Assembly: GCA_905214525.1 (NCBI GenBank)
Contig: CAJMMN010000007.1
Coordinates: forward strand, 1 to 64,000
Reading direction: 5' to 3'
DNA from: an uncultured bacterium
GTDB lineage: Bacteria > Actinomycetota > Coriobacteriia > Coriobacteriales > Coriobacteriaceae
DNA: 64,000 nt
Of this stretch, positions 49,025-59,295 are shown piece by piece. How positions within the stretch are numbered: position 1 is the first letter of the stretch; every line of letters starts with the position of its first letter. Under the pieces are notes generated by a model. The model ran no database searches, was not told the DNA's origin, and saw nothing but the letters and a program-made list of their open reading frames with translations. A program made the translations under genes and the position numbers.

Positions 49025-51055
49025 GTGGCAAACGAAAACGATTACGATGGCGGCGAGATTAAGATTCTCGAAGGTCTCGAGGCCGTTCGTAAGCGCCCGG
49101 GCATGTATATCGGCTCGACGAGCGCCAGCGGTCTGCATCACCTGGTGTGGGAGATCGTTGACAACTCCGTCGACGAGGCCATGGCCGGTTTCTGCACCGA
49201 GATCCAGGTGACGGTCCACGCCGACAACTCCATCACGGTCGTCGACAACGGGCGCGGCATCCCCGTCGACGAGCACCCTGTTAAAAAGATCTCGACGCTC
49301 GAGGTCGTCATGACGATCTTGCACGCCGGCGGTAAGTTCGATAACTCGGCCTATAAGGTCTCGGGCGGCCTGCACGGCGTGGGCATCTCCGTCGTCAACG
49401 CACTGTCCAAGCGCGTGGTCGTTCAGGTTCGTCGCGATGGCAACACCTACGAGATGGAGTTCTCGCGCGGCAAGACCGTCAAGAAGATGGAGGTCGTGGG
49501 CACCTCGGATTCGACGGGCACCACCGTCACCTTCTGGCCCGACGACGAGATCTTCGAGACCTGCATCTACGATTTCGATACGCTGCACAACCGTCTGCAG
49601 GAGACGGCGTTCCTCAATAAGAACCTCAAAATCGTGCTGACCGACGAGCGCGAGGCGACTCCCCACGTGGAGGAGTTTTGCTACGAGGGCGGCATCATCG
49701 ACTTCGTCAAGTTCCTCAACGAGGGTAAGGACGTCCCCGAGGCCTTTAAGGAGCCCATCTACATCGAGGGCAAATCGGACCCGGATGCGCCCGTGGCCAA
49801 GATGGGCGAGGTCGAGGTTTCCCTGCAGTGGAACAGCGGCTACGGCGAGAACGTCATGTCGTTTGCCAACGACATCTACACTCCCGAGGGCGGCATGCAC
49901 CTTGAGGGCTTTCGCACCGCGCTCACCCGCGTGATCAACGACTACGCGCGCAAGCAGAACCTGCTCAAGGAAAAAGACGCCAATCTGACCGGCGACGATG
50001 TGCGCGAGGGCCTTTCGGCCGTTATCTCGGTCAAGCTGCCCGATCCGCAGTTTGAGGGCCAGACCAAGGCCAAGCTCGGCAGCTCCTATATGCGCGCGCT
50101 GACGCTCAAGATCGTGACCGACGGCCTTGCCGATTACTTGGAGGAGCATCCCAAGCCCGCTCGTGAGATCGTCAAGAAGGCCCAGCAGGCCTGCAAGGCA
50201 CGCAATGCCGCCCGTAAGGCGCGCGAGGCGACCCGCCGCAAGAGCCTGCTCGAGACGGCGTCGCTGCCCGGCAAGCTCGCCGACTGCTCGGTGCGCGACG
50301 CCGAGTTGACCGAGCTCTTCATCGTAGAGGGCGACTCGGCAGGCGGCTCGGCCAAGGATGGCCGTCGCCGAGACATCCAGGCGATTCTGCCCCTGCGCGG
50401 CAAGATTCTGAACGTCGAGCGCGTTGGTGACCATCGTGCGTTCTCGAGCGACACCATCCAGTCGCTGATTACCGCGATCGGCTGCGGCGTCACGACGAGT
50501 GCCGGCGACGGCGGCGACTTCGACATTAGCAAGGCGCGTTACCACAAGATCATCATCATGACCGATGCAGACGTCGACGGTGCGCATATCCGCATCCTGC
50601 TGCTGACGTTCTTCTACAAGTACATGCGTCCGCTGATTGACGCCGGCTACGTGTACGTCGCGTGCCCGCCTATCTTTGGCATCAAGGTGCGCAACAAGAT
50701 CCACTACGTGTATCCCAACGGCCGCCAGCCCGAAGACGAGATCCTGCGCGACACCATCCAGGGTCTGGGCCTGAACCCCGACGACAACGACGAGGACGGC
50801 AAGGCCAAGGACGGCAAGATCACCAAGAAGCGCAAGGGCTATACCGTCCAGCGCTACAAGGGCCTGGGCGAGATGGACCCCAAGCAGCTTGCCTCGACGA
50901 CGATGGACCCCAAGACCCGCATCCTGCAGCGCGTGTCGATCGAGGACGCCGTGGTGGCAGACCGCGCCGTGCGTGAGCTGATGGGTTCCGAGGTCGGCTA
51001 TCGCCGCGAGTACATCGAGAAGCACGCGCATGACGCACGCTTCCTTGACGCTTAA
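49025..51055 (+). CDS. gyrB: DNA gyrase subunit B
   Basis: 676 aa ATPase subunit of gyrase. GHKL ATP site (VDNSVDEAMAGF, DNGRGIPV, GGLHGVGISVVNALS), transducer domain, then Toprim with EGDSAGGSAKDGRRR and DADVDGAHIR, and the C-terminal KGLGEMDPKQL. The start is GTG 49025 with GAAGGAGG just before; an in-frame TTG at 49007 would engulf that RBS. 11 bases separate it from gyrA. The antisense strand is open over much of this gene because of codon bias; that is not a gene. Confidence 0.97.
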   Translation: MANENDYDGGEIKILEGLEAVRKRPGMYIGSTSASGLHHLVWEIVDNSVDEAMAGFCTEIQVTVHADNSITVVDNGRGIPVDEHPVKKISTLEVVMTILHAGGKFDNSAYKVSGGLHGVGISVVNALSKRVVVQVRRDGNTYEMEFSRGKTVKKMEVVGTSDSTGTTVTFWPDDEIFETCIYDFDTLHNRLQETAFLNKNLKIVLTDEREATPHVEEFCYEGGIIDFVKFLNEGKDVPEAFKEPIYIEGKSDPDAPVAKMGEVEVSLQWNSGYGENVMSFANDIYTPEGGMHLEGFRTALTRVINDYARKQNLLKEKDANLTGDDVREGLSAVISVKLPDPQFEGQTKAKLGSSYMRALTLKIVTDGLADYLEEHPKPAREIVKKAQQACKARNAARKAREATRRKSLLETASLPGKLADCSVRDAELTELFIVEGDSAGGSAKDGRRRDIQAILPLRGKILNVERVGDHRAFSSDTIQSLITAIGCGVTTSAGDGGDFDISKARYHKIIIMTDADVDGAHIRILLLTFFYKYMRPLIDAGYVYVACPPIFGIKVRNKIHYVYPNGRQPEDEILRDTIQGLGLNPDDNDEDGKAKDGKITKKRKGYTVQRYKGLGEMDPKQLASTTMDPKTRILQRVSIEDAVVADRAVRELMGSEVGYRREYIEKHAHDARFLDA

Positions 51056-51066
51056 GAGGAGGTAAC

Positions 51067-53811
51067 GTGGCAGACGATATCAACAATAACGAGGGCATGG
51101 GCGAGGCCGGCGACGCCGGCATGCCCGACGATCTGAGGCGCCTGCTTGCCCGTGCTGAGCAGGGCGAGGACGGCGATCCGGACGCCTATAACCCCGATGC
51201 CGATGATGACGAGGAAGAGGACGACGGTGAGCTCGAGGAGAGCTTTGGCGAAGTCGACCGTGGCGCCTCGGCCGGCGAGGATATCAATGGCGGCCAGCTC
51301 CAGATTTCGGAGTTCGGTCGCGAGATGAAGCAGTCGTTTATCGAGTATTCGATGTCGGTCATCACGGCGCGCGCCCTGCCGGACGTGCGCGACGGCCTAA
51401 AGCCGGTGCACCGCCGCATCCTGTACGCGATGAACGAGAGCGGCATCTACCCCAACCGTCCGCACAAGAAGTCGGCCTGGACGGTCGGCGAAGTTATCGG
51501 TAAGTACCACCCGCATGGCGACTTCGCGGTCTACGAGGCCATGGTCCGCCTGGCGCAGTGGTTCTCCATGCGCACGCCGCTCATCGACGGTCACGGCAAC
51601 TTCGGCAACATCGACGGCGACGGCGCGGCAGCCATGCGTTACACCGAGAGCCGCCTGGCAAAGCCCGCCATGGAGCTGCTGCGTGACCTGCAGAAGGATA
51701 CCGTCGACTGGCAGCCCAACTACGACGAATCACTCGCCGAGCCCGTGGCGCTGCCTGCGCGCTTCCCCAACCTGCTGGTCAACGGCAGCCAGGGCATCGC
51801 CGTCGGCATGGCCACCAACATCGCCCCGCACAACCTCACCGAGGCGATCAAGGCCACCTGCTACCTGATCGACAACCCCGAAGCCACCGTCGACGAGCTC
51901 ATGCAGATCATGCCCGGTCCGGACTTCCCCACCGGCGCCATCATCATGGGCAGCGCCGGCATTAAGCAGAGCTACGAGACCGGCCGCGGCTCCATTACCG
52001 TGCGCGCCAAGGCTCACGTGGAGTCCACCAAGACCGGCCGCAGCCGCCTGGTCTTTACCGAGATCCCCTACATGGTCAACAAGGGCACCCTGCAGGAGAA
52101 GATCGCCCAGCTCGTCAACGACAAGCGCATCGAGGGCATCTCGGATATGCGCGATGAGTCCAACCAGAAGGGCATCCGTCTGGTCATCGAGCTCAAGAAG
52201 GGCGTCATCCCGCAGGTCGTGCTCAACAACCTGTACAAGTACACCTCGCTGCAGACGACCTTTGGCGCCAACAACCTGGCGCTTGTCAACGGCGTTCCCA
52301 AATGCCTGAGTCTGCGCGAGATGCTGCAGCACTACATCGACCACCAGGTCGACGTCGTCACCCGCCGCACCCGCTTCGACCTTAAGAAGGCCCAGGCCCG
52401 CGCGCATATCCTTGAGGGCTACCTGATGGCCCTTGACCATATCGACGAGGTCATCAGCATCATCCGCTCCTCGCAGACCGACTCCGAGGCCAGCAGCCGC
52501 CTGATCGAGCGCTTTGGCTTTACGCCCGAGCAGACCACGGCCATCCTCGAGATGAAGCTGCGCCGCCTGACCGGCCTGGAGCGCGACAAGATCCAGGAAG
52601 AGCTGGACGGCCTGCGCCGCGCCATCGCCTACTACGAGGACCTGCTGGCGCACGAGGAGAAGATCCTGGGCGTCATTAAGGAAGAGATGCGCGAGATCTC
52701 CAAGAAGTTCGGCGATAAGCGCCGCACCGAGATCAGCCATGTCGAGAAGGACCTGGACGTCGAGGACCTCATTGCCGATGAGGACATGGTCGTGACCATC
52801 ACCCACACCGGCTATGTCAAGCGCATCCCGGTGGCCGCCTACCGCGCCCAGAAGCGCGGCGGCAAGGGCGTGTCGGGCGTCAACCTCAAAGAGGACGACG
52901 TCATCGACGAGATGTTCATCGCGTCCACGCACGAGTACGTGCTGTTCTTCTCGAGCAAGGGTAAGGTCTATCGCCTGAAGGTGCACGAGCTGCCGGTGGG
53001 TACGCGCCAGGCGCGCGGTACCGCAATCGTCAACCTGCTGCCCTTCGAGGAGGGCGAGAAGATCGCGAGCGTCATCAGCTGCCGCGAGTTCCCTGCCGAC
53101 GAGTACCTGATGTTTGCCACCAAGAGCGGCATGGTCAAGAAGACCGTAATGAGCGCATATGACCGCAGCCGCCGCGACGGCCTGATCGCTATCAACCTGC
53201 GTGACGACGACGCGCTGCTGAACGTGCGCCGCGTGCGCGAGGGCGACAAGATTATCCTGGCCACCACCGCGGGCAAGGCGATCATGTTCTCCGAGGAGCA
53301 GGTGCGCGCCACCGGCCGCGATACTAGCGGCGTTCGCGGTATCGGTATGAAGGACGGCGTGAGCGTTCTGGGCATGGAAGTCACTAACGGCAACGGCGAT
53401 CTATTCGTCATCACCGAGCGCGGCTACGGCAAGCGCACGCCGGTCGCGGACTACCCGGAGCAGAATCGCGGCGGCCAGGGCGTCTACACCATCCAAATGA
53501 CCGAGCGTAAGGGCAACCTCGCGGCCATGAAGACGGTGGGCCCGCAGCACGAGTTGTTCATCGTGACGGAGGGCGCGACGGTCATTCGCGTCAAGACCGA
53601 TGAGATTAGCCAGACTGGTCGCGCTACCCAGGGCGTCAAGATGATGACCGTCGACGACAACGACCGCGTATGCGCCGTCGCCCGCATGACGGCCGCCAAG
53701 GAGAAGCCCGAAGGCGAGGACGTCGAGGGTGAGGGCGTAGCCGATGCCGAAAAAGCCCCCGTCGACCTAGGCGACGGAAACGAAGTGCCGCAGGATCTCC
53801 TAGACGAGTAA
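51067..53811 (+). CDS. gyrA: DNA gyrase subunit A
   Basis: 914 aa. An unusual acidic N-terminal extension (about 1-76, with an Asp/Glu-rich run at 44-60) precedes the normal start of the breakage-reunion domain (SEFGREMKQSFIEYSMSVI). Active-site Tyr is in AMRYTESRL. The quinolone-resistance region reads YHPHGDFAVYE: positions equal to E. coli Ser83 and Asp87 are Phe153 and Glu157. The C-terminal beta-pinwheel includes a GyrA-box-type QRGGKG motif (QKRGGKGVSG). Ends in an acidic tail. GTG start with a strong GAGGAGG. Followed by a terminator. Confidence 0.96.
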   Translation: MADDINNNEGMGEAGDAGMPDDLRRLLARAEQGEDGDPDAYNPDADDDEEEDDGELEESFGEVDRGASAGEDINGGQLQISEFGREMKQSFIEYSMSVITARALPDVRDGLKPVHRRILYAMNESGIYPNRPHKKSAWTVGEVIGKYHPHGDFAVYEAMVRLAQWFSMRTPLIDGHGNFGNIDGDGAAAMRYTESRLAKPAMELLRDLQKDTVDWQPNYDESLAEPVALPARFPNLLVNGSQGIAVGMATNIAPHNLTEAIKATCYLIDNPEATVDELMQIMPGPDFPTGAIIMGSAGIKQSYETGRGSITVRAKAHVESTKTGRSRLVFTEIPYMVNKGTLQEKIAQLVNDKRIEGISDMRDESNQKGIRLVIELKKGVIPQVVLNNLYKYTSLQTTFGANNLALVNGVPKCLSLREMLQHYIDHQVDVVTRRTRFDLKKAQARAHILEGYLMALDHIDEVISIIRSSQTDSEASSRLIERFGFTPEQTTAILEMKLRRLTGLERDKIQEELDGLRRAIAYYEDLLAHEEKILGVIKEEMREISKKFGDKRRTEISHVEKDLDVEDLIADEDMVVTITHTGYVKRIPVAAYRAQKRGGKGVSGVNLKEDDVIDEMFIASTHEYVLFFSSKGKVYRLKVHELPVGTRQARGTAIVNLLPFEEGEKIASVISCREFPADEYLMFATKSGMVKKTVMSAYDRSRRDGLIAINLRDDDALLNVRRVREGDKIILATTAGKAIMFSEEQVRATGRDTSGVRGIGMKDGVSVLGMEVTNGNGDLFVITERGYGKRTPVADYPEQNRGGQGVYTIQMTERKGNLAAMKTVGPQHELFIVTEGATVIRVKTDEISQTGRATQGVKMMTVDDNDRVCAVARMTAAKEKPEGEDVEGEGVADAEKAPVDLGDGNEVPQDLLDE

Positions 53812-53850
53812 GTAGCCCTCTCTGGTAAAACCATCAGACCCCATATATCG

Positions 53851-53884
53851 GCGGTCGGCGCACTGCGCGCCGACCGCTTTTTTG
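53851..53884 (+). terminator. gyrA terminator
   Basis: GCGGTCGGCG and CGCCGACCGC arms, seven-base loop, then TTTTTTT, about 40 bases past the stop. Confidence 0.9.
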
Positions 53885-53899
53885 TCAATCTTGGAACCT

Positions 53900-54035
53900 G
53901 TGTCTGGAGGGCGGGCGAGATGGGTTAGGTTTGTCGCGAGTTCCGCACGCAAAGAAGGCCACTTAATGTGGCCTTCGTCTTGCGCGGGACTGCCCGAGCA
54001 GCAAACCTAACCCATCTCGCCCGCCCGCCAGACAC
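53900..54035. repeat. 136-nt near-perfect foldback (long inverted repeat)
   Basis: Outer arms 53900-53932 and 54003-54035 are 33 bases each with one mismatch (GTGTCTGG ... GGGTTAGGTTT). Imperfect pairing continues inward to a core AAGGCCAC/GTGGCCTT hairpin. No coding frame and no T run. It lies between gyrA and the tRNA cluster. May be a MITE-like element or a structured RNA. Confidence 0.8.
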
Positions 54036-54104
54036 GCCCCAAAGATTTTCAAAAAAGTTGTTGACGCGCGCGTAACGACTCGTCTAATATATCCCTTGCG
54101 CGAT

Positions 54105-54181
54105 GGACCTGTAGCTCAGTTGGTTAGAGCGTCCGGCTGATAACCGGGAGGTCACAAGTTCGAATCTTGTCAGGTCCACCA
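54105..54181 (+). tRNA. tRNA-Ile (GAU), copy 1
   Basis: Acceptor GGACCTG/CAGGTCC, anticodon loop CTGATAA (GAU), T loop AGTTCGAATCT, CCA encoded. Preceded by a TTGACGC and TAATAT promoter-like pair around 54061-54095. Identical in its 77 bases to copy 2. Confidence 0.97.
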
Positions 54182-54192
54182 CTTTCTTTCGC

Positions 54193-54237
54193 AATAAACA
54201 CCCCAGCGAGAGCCGAGTCGCCGCTGGGGTGTTTATT
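54193..54237 (+). terminator. Hairpin between tRNA-Ile 1 and tRNA-Ala
   Basis: AATAAACACCCCAGCG and CGCTGGGGTGTTTATT arms with a 13-base loop. T-rich 3' arm; it may terminate the first tRNA or act as a processing site. Confidence 0.7.
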
Positions 54238-54248
54238 ACTGTCTCCGT

Positions 54249-54324
54249 GGGGGTTTAGCTCAGCTGGGAGAGCGCGGGCTTTGCAAGCCTGAGGTCAGGG
54301 GTTCGATCCCCCTAACCTCCACCA
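54249..54324 (+). tRNA. tRNA-Ala (UGC)
   Basis: Acceptor GGGGGTT/AACCTCC with one G-U pair, D arm AGCTCAGCTGGGAGAGC, anticodon loop TTTGCAA (UGC), T loop GGTTCGATCC, CCA encoded. Confidence 0.97.
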
Positions 54325-54328
54325 TGAT

Positions 54329-54405
54329 GGACCTGTAGCTCAGTTGGTTAGAGCGTCCGGCTGATAACCGGGAGGTCACAAGTTCGAATCTTGTCAGGTC
54401 CACCA
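54329..54405 (+). tRNA. tRNA-Ile (GAU), copy 2
   Basis: Sequence identical to copy 1; starts four bases after tRNA-Ala. CCA encoded at 54403-54405. Confidence 0.97.
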
Positions 54406-54417
54406 TCAAAACTGTGA

Positions 54418-54448
54418 AGAGCCTCGAGGGTTTCCTCGGGGCTTTTTT
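54418..54448 (+). terminator. Terminator of the tRNA cluster
   Basis: AGAGCCTCGAG and CTCGGGGCTTTTTT form a stem with a short loop and a T run directly after. Confidence 0.8.
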
Positions 54449-54587
54449 CTTACCTGCTGGAGTAGTCAAAAGAGCCCCGTCCCAAAAAGACTACTTTGAT
54501 TTTGTGTGCTGTGCGAAAGTTTGGGTAGTATAGCTATTCAATGCGGCGGGCTGCCGCGTGTTAACCGCTACGTACCGGAGGTGTTCC

Positions 54588-55088
54588 ATGGTTCGTGTCG
54601 ACATAGAGACCATCGTCATGGCCGCCGGTCCCGTGCCATCGCTTATCGTGCTTCGTGAGCGCAGCAGCAAATCGGACTCGCCCGCGCCGCTGCGTTCCCT
54701 TTCCATTCAGACTGGTTCGTTTGAAGCTGCTGCCATCAGCCGCGGCATCGATAGCGGCCGCGCCGAGCGCCCGATTACCCATGACCTGCTGCTCGATACC
54801 GTTGACGCCCTGGGTGCCAAACTCGAGCGCATCGAGATCGTTCGCGCCGAGCCGCCGGTGTTCTACGCGACGATCGTCGTACTGGTCGATGGCGAGGAGC
54901 GCAAGATCGACGCCCGCCCCAGTGACGCCATTGCCCTTGCCGTGCGCAGCAATGCTCCCATGTTTGTGGAGGACGACATCATGAATCGCTTGGGCACTGT
55001 TTCTACCCACGCCGAGGATGTCGACGACGAGCAGGAGTTCGAGAAGTTCGACGAGTTCGTCCATACGCTCTCCCCCGATGACTTCTAA
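54588..55088 (+). CDS. Bifunctional nuclease (BFN/DUF151) family protein
   Basis: 166 aa. BFN domain (about 30-135): LRSLSIQTGSFEAAAISRGI, RPITHDLLLDTVDALGAKLERIEI, FYATIVVLVDGEERKIDARPSDAIALAVRSNAPMFV. The last block is the family signature. Members have been reported as DNase/RNases in plants; bacterial role unclear. C-terminus is acidic. ATG 54588 has GGAGG six bases upstream; the longer frame at 54558 does not. Confidence 0.9.
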   Translation: MVRVDIETIVMAAGPVPSLIVLRERSSKSDSPAPLRSLSIQTGSFEAAAISRGIDSGRAERPITHDLLLDTVDALGAKLERIEIVRAEPPVFYATIVVLVDGEERKIDARPSDAIALAVRSNAPMFVEDDIMNRLGTVSTHAEDVDDEQEFEKFDEFVHTLSPDDF

Positions 55089-55121
55089 ATGCGGGGCGGC
55101 AGAGTTGCGGAGTGTTCGCTG

Positions 55122-55478
55122 ATGGCCGGCGGTATGTCGGCTGAGGCGGCGGCCATTGCGCGCGAGGCCCAGATGCGCTCGGAGGCTTCTGAGGCGGCAC
55201 GCATTGCCTATGTGACGCAGGCCCGCACGCTTCGCGAGCGCCGCGGCTCGTTTATCAAGATGGTTGTCGTCTCCGCCCTTGTCGCGGCTATCTGCTCGCG
55301 CCTTCGTGGTACAGTTGGTGCGCTTGGGTTTTCGATCTCTACGGGCCTCGTGATCTGGGGTGTGGTCGATGCGGTAATGCTGACCAACCAGATCAAGGTA
55401 CTCGACAAGCGCGCGATGGATATGATGCGCGCCCGCGACGCTGCCGCCAAGATTGCTGCCGAGGCACAAGAACTGTAA
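55122..55478 (+). CDS. Small membrane protein of unknown function
   Basis: 118 aa from ATG 55122 (GGAG nine bases upstream). An alternative ATG at 55089, directly after the preceding TAA, lacks an RBS. An N-terminal Ala/Glu-rich amphipathic helix is followed by two membrane helices at about 45-62 and 67-87 (IKMVVVSALVAAIC, ISTGLVIWGVVDAVML), then a charged coiled-coil-like tail. No family recognised. Sits in a tight plus-strand row between the BFN gene and another unknown gene. Confidence 0.65.
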   Translation: MAGGMSAEAAAIAREAQMRSEASEAARIAYVTQARTLRERRGSFIKMVVVSALVAAICSRLRGTVGALGFSISTGLVIWGVVDAVMLTNQIKVLDKRAMDMMRARDAAAKIAAEAQEL

Positions 55479-55508
55479 CGACGCCGGACTCGATGGGAAG
55501 GTCTAAAG

Positions 55509-55958
55509 ATGGCACAGGATATGCAGGACGCCGCTAACGTCTCCGCCGAGCTCGACGCCATGGTGTGTGACCTGATTGGTGCGTTCTTGGACGACCTGGC
55601 CGCGGGCGAGAACCCGGGCGTGGTTGTGGCAATTGAGGACGCCGCTTCCAACCGTTATCTGGCCGCACTCGACGAAGATGGCGAAGAGGCGTGCCTCGAG
55701 GCGGCCACCAACTTTATCTCCGAGCATAAGATGGGTCTTAAGGACGAGGGTCTGGGCCGTATCGCCCGCTATGCCATTGGCTATACCGGCTGCGTCGAGA
55801 TTGACGGAGGCTACCACGACGCTCTGCTCGTGAGCTTCTTTGAGACTACGCTCGAGAGCGGTTTTTCGGCATATGTGCTGTATGAGGGCATGGGCGCCGG
55901 CGATGGTTTTATGTGGAGCGACCCTGAACCTGCAGGTGAGGAAACCCCTCTCATCTAA
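55509..55958 (+). CDS. Acidic soluble protein of unknown function
   Basis: 149 aa, strongly acidic, no membrane segment. Blocks such as GVVVAIEDAASNRYLAALD and CVEIDGGYHDALLVSFFET suggest an alpha/beta fold. Not recognised. GGAAGG seven bases before the ATG gives a sound start. Between the membrane protein and typA; co-transcription with the former is likely because only 30 bases separate them. Confidence 0.7.
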   Translation: MAQDMQDAANVSAELDAMVCDLIGAFLDDLAAGENPGVVVAIEDAASNRYLAALDEDGEEACLEAATNFISEHKMGLKDEGLGRIARYAIGYTGCVEIDGGYHDALLVSFFETTLESGFSAYVLYEGMGAGDGFMWSDPEPAGEETPLI

Positions 55959-56075
55959 AATCGCTAAAATAAACGAGTTTTCGGTAAAAGGCTCAATATT
56001 CCCGCTGAGCGTTGTATCGCTGGGCGGGCCGCATACGCGTGCCGTTTGTATATGGATAGAAGATAGGGGAACTAC

Positions 56076-57914
<1,839 letters not shown>

Positions 57915-57942
57915 GCGCTGGGGCTTATAACTGCCAATAAGA

Positions 57943-57975
57943 AAGGGCGTCGACCGCAATGGTCGGCGCCCTTTT
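57943..57975 (+). terminator. typA terminator
   Basis: AAGGGCGTCGACC and GGTCGGCGCCCTT arms with a five-base loop and TTTTTGG. Confidence 0.85.
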
Positions 57976-58003
57976 TGGTGCAATGGGATCAGGTTGCTTT
58001 GCG

Positions 58004-58036
58004 CCACCACAAAGGTGCCTGGCCCTTTTGTGGTGG
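58004..58036. repeat. Hairpin between convergent typA and the bactofilin-like gene
   Basis: CCACCACAAAGG and CCTTTTGTGGTGG-type arms around a GTGCCTGG loop. It lies just past the minus-strand gene stop. No long T run, so function as a terminator is uncertain. Confidence 0.45.
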
Positions 58037-58043
58037 TTGGCGG

Positions 58044-59189
58044 CTAGGCGGTGGGGAGTCCTGGCGTGTTAGCCGGCTGCTGCGGCTTGAGGTGGGCGTT
58101 GCGCCAGATGATCTGGATGGCGTAGCCGAGCGTGAAGACGAAGGCTACACCGCTGACAAAGTTGCCCATAAGAGGAAGTGCCGTGAGTGCGCCCGCGACG
58201 ATACCGCCCACGGCGGCCATGGCGTAGCGGTTTTGGTTGTGTCCGACCATGCGCGCGACCGCGGTGCCCGTAAATGCCGCCGAGACCAAAGCGATGCCGA
58301 TGACGCCGCACATGAGGGCGGCGGCGAGCGACAGGCCTGCAATCGAGATGATAAGCAGCAGCACGGCGGGAGCGACGGCGACCGTGCCCAGAAGACCACT
58401 TACCCACAGCGGCATGGGACGCTGATGGAGCATGCCGGCAGCGCTGGCGGTTGCGCGTGGAAAGACAAGCTCAAGCAGGATGGCGACAAAGCAGGTGGAA
58501 AGCGCCGCGGCAACGATGCCGCCGATAATGTCGTTGGCCGTAGAGGTGTTCTCGTTCTCGGTCCGGTCGATCTTGAGAGCTCCGACCTGGGCGCCCTTGG
58601 CCCGCTCGGGGTCCTGTGAGACGTGGGCGTTCACCGTGCCGGTGATGCGGGCGTTTTTACCCAGGATGAGCTTGTCGGCCCAGACCTCAACATCGCCATC
58701 GACGGTGCCGTCGATGGTTACGGTGTCGCCGGCAAGCGCCGCCGATTTGGCGGAGCCGCGCAGGGCGACCGTTTCGCCTGCCGCGTAAAAACAGTTGGCG
58801 GTGCTGCCGGTGTTGAGCACGACGTGCTGGCCGGCCACCGTGACGCTGCCATCGATTGCGGTTTTGGCGATATCGATGGTGCGTGCCGCCAGACGAACGG
58901 CGCCGCCTACGGTGCAATCGCGAATCGACAGGTTCTCACCCGCCGCGATAATATCGCGGCCGATGGAGGCGTCGTCTAGGTTGAGACTTTGGCCGGCCCA
59001 GTACAGGTCGCCTTCGATACCGGACGGAGTTGAGTCAACTTCGGTTGCGAGCACGTTTCCCGCGGTGTCGGTGCCGGCGAACGACACCGTGGGAAGTGCG
59101 GTGAGCGCGAGCGCAATCAGCGCGAATAGGATGGTGATGCGGGCCTGCGCTTTGTGGCGCCGGATCGACGGTACTTGGTTGCAAGGCAT
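58044..59189 (-). CDS. Polymer-forming (bactofilin-like) membrane protein
   Basis: 381 aa. An N-terminal hydrophobic segment with signal-peptide character (ARITILFALIALALTALPTVSFAG), then a right-handed beta-helix-like region of regular short repeats (DLYWAGQSLNLDDASIGRDIIAAGENLSI, GSVTVAGQHVVLNTGS, GDTVTIDGTVDGDVEVWAD) typical of polymer-forming/bactofilin-like proteins. A membrane part with four or more helices (about 215-365) follows. This combination is seen in uncharacterised Gram-positive membrane proteins; role probably envelope-related. ATG 59189 has AAGGA six bases upstream; the longer frame to 59237 does not. Confidence 0.75.
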   Translation of the reverse strand: MPCNQVPSIRRHKAQARITILFALIALALTALPTVSFAGTDTAGNVLATEVDSTPSGIEGDLYWAGQSLNLDDASIGRDIIAAGENLSIRDCTVGGAVRLAARTIDIAKTAIDGSVTVAGQHVVLNTGSTANCFYAAGETVALRGSAKSAALAGDTVTIDGTVDGDVEVWADKLILGKNARITGTVNAHVSQDPERAKGAQVGALKIDRTENENTSTANDIIGGIVAAALSTCFVAILLELVFPRATASAAGMLHQRPMPLWVSGLLGTVAVAPAVLLLIISIAGLSLAAALMCGVIGIALVSAAFTGTAVARMVGHNQNRYAMAAVGGIVAGALTALPLMGNFVSGVAFVFTLGYAIQIIWRNAHLKPQQPANTPGLPTA

Positions 59190-59295
59190 AGTGAATCCTT
59201 CGTTAGATACTCGACAGGTATCTAACAGGGTACCCAACGCGCGGGCGCTCTAAAAGAATCTCTCGGTTGCATTTCGAGGGGTTGTGCTGTGCTAC

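Noticed and set aside
48974..51031. 685-codon minus-strand frame opposite gyrB
   Set aside because: Codon-bias shadow of a conserved gene; it would also cross the dciA terminator.
53900..54035. Foldback as a second gyrA terminator
   Set aside because: Arms far too long, no following T run, and a proper terminator lies at 53851-53884.
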